From Caldilineae bacterium (GTDB taxonomy: Bacteria; Chloroflexota; Anaerolineae; J102): a DNA stretch of 7,705 bases. Location of the stretch: NCBI GenBank assembly GCA_011176555.1, contig DUEF01000256.1, positions 1 through 7,705 of the forward strand, written 5' to 3'. The translations under genes were made by a program, and so were the position numbers. Below are positions 5,928 to 7,705 of this stretch, piece after piece; positions within the stretch are counted from its first letter, which is position 1; every line of letters begins with the position of its first letter. The notes beneath the pieces are model-generated. The model saw nothing but the letters and a program-made list of their open reading frames with translations. It did no database searches and was not told the DNA's origin.

Positions 5928-7154
5928 ATGCAACACGATCTTCCTCTCCCCGATGGTCGCACGGCTCATCTTCGTCTGAGCGACATCGCCCTGACCGTTG
6001 GTTTTGGCCTCGACCTGGTTTACACACTCGACCTGAGCGGACGTTTGATCGGCGTCTACCGGCAGGGTAAAAACATGCGGCGGGGGTTAGATGGCCGGAT
6101 GTTGGCGCGCTGGCGGGATGAGAGTGGGACGAGACAGCGTCTCTGGCTCGCTGAGGAGGCAATCGACCAGGAACTGGGCGCTCTCAAGGCGGATATCGCA
6201 CTGATCGCCAAAGCGCAACCTCCGCCAGCGATGGCGGTGGTGCTGTGCCATGCCAGGCACTTCGATTACGCCGCCGACGTGGCCCAGTTCCACCAGGTGT
6301 ATCGCCCGATCTCTATCCTGCCTCCCGACCAGTATCAAGCTCTGGTGCTGCAGGCCACCGAGGGTTGTTCTTTCAACACCTGCACCTTTTGCGCACTTTA
6401 CCGGGATCGTCCTTTCCGCATCAAACACTCGCAAGAATTCGCTCTCCACATCGAGGAGGTGCGGGATTTTTTGGGGCCGGGCATTGTCATGCGCCGCAGC
6501 ATTTTCCTTGCCGACGCCAACGCCCTGATCATCCCCCAGGCGCGGCTGTTGCCTCTGTTCGATGAGGTGGCCAAAGCCTTCGCCATCATGCCCGAGCAGA
6601 CGCCGGCCAACAAACGCAAAGCGTGGTTGCACACACACCCGGAAGGCGTCACCGGCATCTATTCCTTTGTCGATGGTTTATCCGCCGAGCGTAAAAGCGT
6701 GGATGACTTTCTCGCCATGCGTCTGCGGGGATTGCGGCGGGTGTACATCGGCTTGGAGAGCGGCAACGAAGCGTTGTTGGCCTGGCTGCGCAAACCCAGC
6801 ACAGCCGCGGCCATGTTGGCTGACGTGAAGCGCATGAAGGCGGCGGGGCTACGCATCGGCGTGATCGTGCTGACGGGCATCGGCGGCCAACGTTTTCACG
6901 AAGCTCACTGTGCGGACACAGCGAAAGTCCTCAATGCCATGCCGCTCGACGGCTCGGACATCATCTATTTTAGCCCATTCCGCCCCGACCCCGCCGCGCC
7001 CTATGACGCCATCGCTGCTGCAGAAGGGATCGAACCGCCGTCTCCAGAATTCGCCCAGACGCAGGAGCAGACGATTCGAGCAAAGTTATCACTACCGCCG
7101 CCGCCGCTCGGCCCCAAGCGCGTGCCGTACAATTTGAGCGATTTTGTGTATTAA
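5928..7154 (+). CDS. Radical SAM protein of unknown substrate (CX4CX2C cluster motif)
   Basis: This 408-residue protein has Cys147, Cys152 and Cys155 in the context E-G-C-S-F-N-T-C-T-F-C, which should bind a 4Fe-4S cluster and S-adenosylmethionine to generate a 5'-deoxyadenosyl radical. The spacing is CX4CX2C, not the usual CX3CX2C; from memory, G-C-x-x-N-x-C-x-F-C occurs in a set of Elp3/MiaB-like radical SAM proteins. Further support is Y-I-G-L-E-S-G (273-279) followed by L-L-A-W-L-R-K-P, and a later G-x-x-x-x-V-L-T-G-I-G-G strand. The N-terminal 130 residues form a separate unrecognised region. No extra cysteine cluster (SPASM type) or B12 domain is seen. The ATG at 5928 is the first start codon after the upstream in-frame stop at 5859, yet no Shine-Dalgarno sequence precedes it. 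The gene may be co-transcribed with the protease 121 bp upstream. Substrate and pathway cannot be assigned. Confidence 0.88.
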   Translation: MQHDLPLPDGRTAHLRLSDIALTVGFGLDLVYTLDLSGRLIGVYRQGKNMRRGLDGRMLARWRDESGTRQRLWLAEEAIDQELGALKADIALIAKAQPPPAMAVVLCHARHFDYAADVAQFHQVYRPISILPPDQYQALVLQATEGCSFNTCTFCALYRDRPFRIKHSQEFALHIEEVRDFLGPGIVMRRSIFLADANALIIPQARLLPLFDEVAKAFAIMPEQTPANKRKAWLHTHPEGVTGIYSFVDGLSAERKSVDDFLAMRLRGLRRVYIGLESGNEALLAWLRKPSTAAAMLADVKRMKAAGLRIGVIVLTGIGGQRFHEAHCADTAKVLNAMPLDGSDIIYFSPFRPDPAAPYDAIAAAEGIEPPSPEFAQTQEQTIRAKLSLPPPPLGPKRVPYNLSDFVY

Positions 7155-7587
7155 GCTTTGTGCCCCAACGCTTACGAGCACGCCATCGCACGCAGTTGTT
7201 TGCCCTCTCCGGAATTCCCGAATGCTGACGCCCTGACACCCTATCACTCAGATTCGCGTATTGACGGAGCCTAGCGGGCACCGAAATCCTATTTTGACTG
7301 TCGGGGACGGTCAACGCAGCATTGGCAAACAGATGCCTCCGAAATGAACGACTTGATTTGTCGGTGAAAGGAAGCGCTTGCACTTTGGCTTGAAGGACGG
7401 AAAAATAGGCTGGTGGGGCGAGTAAAAGGCAGCCATCCAACCCTTTTGTGAGGATGAACTGCGTCGCTCCGATGATTCCGGCCAATGGTTTTGGCAGCAA
7501 TAGATGACTTTCTGGGGCGATTTCACACTGATATTCGCCCCAAAAAGATGGGGAAGGTATTTGATTTTGGGGGATCGCCAGAGACAT
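7155..7587 (-). pseudogene. mraZ: Degenerate, probably frameshifted mraZ-like gene
   Basis: Reading leftwards from an ATG at 7587, residues 15-113 align without gaps to MraZ as I know the family: F-W-G-E-Y-Q opening, L-T-K-G-L-D-G-C-L-L-L-A-P in the middle, A-L-P-F-T-D, F-R-R-H-L-F-A-N-A, then D-S-Q-N-R-I-S-V-P and L-R-Q-Y-A-N-L. MraZ is a ring-forming AbrB-fold DNA-binding regulator at the head of the division and cell-wall (dcw) cluster. The second DXXXR motif is kept (Asp96, Arg100), but the first reads A-P-E-S-H, losing the Asp and Arg. After Leu113 (7249) the frame stops resembling MraZ; one base over, V-I-G-C-Q-G-V-S-I-R-E-F fits the expected closing strand, and that frame stops at 7092-7094, giving a near-normal total length. 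The N-terminal extension of about 13 residues is unusual and no ribosome binding site is seen; a TTG at 7632 is an alternative start. No rsmH follows, since the gene runs into the radical SAM gene tail to tail. A diverged functional paralogue remains possible. Confidence 0.7.
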
Positions 7588-7593
7588 GCCGGT

Positions 7594-7608
7594 TGGGGGA
7601 AGTTGGGG
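7594..7608 (+). promoter_or_regulatory. Possible MraZ-box-like direct repeat (TGGGG-N5-TGGGG)
   Basis: TTGGGGGA occurs at 7593-7600 and 7603-7610, a 10-nt period, just upstream of the mraZ-like start at 7587; a third copy lies at 7567-7574, out of register. Gram-negative MraZ is known to bind TGGGN repeats separated by 5 nt upstream of its own gene, and the spacing here is the same. The repeat is on the strand opposite the gene, and I cannot confirm that this orientation is used. Confidence 0.3.
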
Positions 7609-7610
7609 GA

Positions 7611-7705
7611 ATGACCAGCACCGTTGAATCAATGCGCCCTGCCAGGAGTCGGTATCTGTTCAACCAGCGCCACAACCAAAAAGAGGGACCGTTAGCGACC
7701 AAATA
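7611..7705. other. Window edge without recognised gene
   Basis: This stretch, upstream of the mraZ-like gene, shows no convincing coding frame, stem-loop or promoter. A weak TTGGTT/GATACC pair with a 17-nt spacer exists on the - strand but is not persuasive. Confidence 0.3.

Noticed and set aside
6970..7632. The full 220-codon - strand frame as one intact gene
   Set aside because: Only the part from about 7249 to 7545 resembles MraZ. The remainder overlaps the radical SAM gene by 185 bases and reads as Arg-rich sequence with no family resemblance.

Overview
The window holds one truncated and two complete protein genes on the + strand, plus a fourth, apparently decaying gene on the - strand near the right edge. 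The DNA is GC-rich. The mix of a DUF11/SdrD-B surface protein, a Lon-like protease of the AAA_32 type, a radical SAM protein and intergenic filler of short degenerate repeats suggests an Anaerolineae-like member of Chloroflexota. That assignment rests on general resemblance and was not tested. No rRNA, tRNA, CRISPR array or transposase is visible.

Layout, left to right. (1) 1-3099: the 3' part of a large secreted modular protein, made of a DUF11 repeat, three SdrD-B repeats, four more DUF11-type repeats and a PEP-CTERM-like tail. (2) 3100-3382: a strong intrinsic terminator, an intergenic heptamer repeat, a 14-bp palindrome and a possible extended -10 promoter. (3) 3383-5806: an 807-residue Lon-like serine protease with the Ser656/Lys699 dyad. 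(4) 5807-5927: an imperfect palindromic element with a 14-nt internal period and a degenerate ACCC heptamer array. (5) 5928-7154: a 408-residue radical SAM protein of unknown substrate with a CX4CX2C cluster motif. (6) 7155-7705: on the - strand, a recognisable but degenerate MraZ-like gene with a probable frameshift, convergent with the radical SAM gene.

The surface protein is transcriptionally closed off by its terminator. The protease probably starts a new transcription unit; the radical SAM gene follows 121 bp later on the same strand and may be co-transcribed. Nothing in the sequence shows a shared pathway between the four genes. The points most worth a second look are the orphan mraZ remnant with possible TGGGN boxes beside it, the related heptamer repeats in inverted orientation on both sides of the protease gene, and the domain-wise cysteine pairing in the surface protein.
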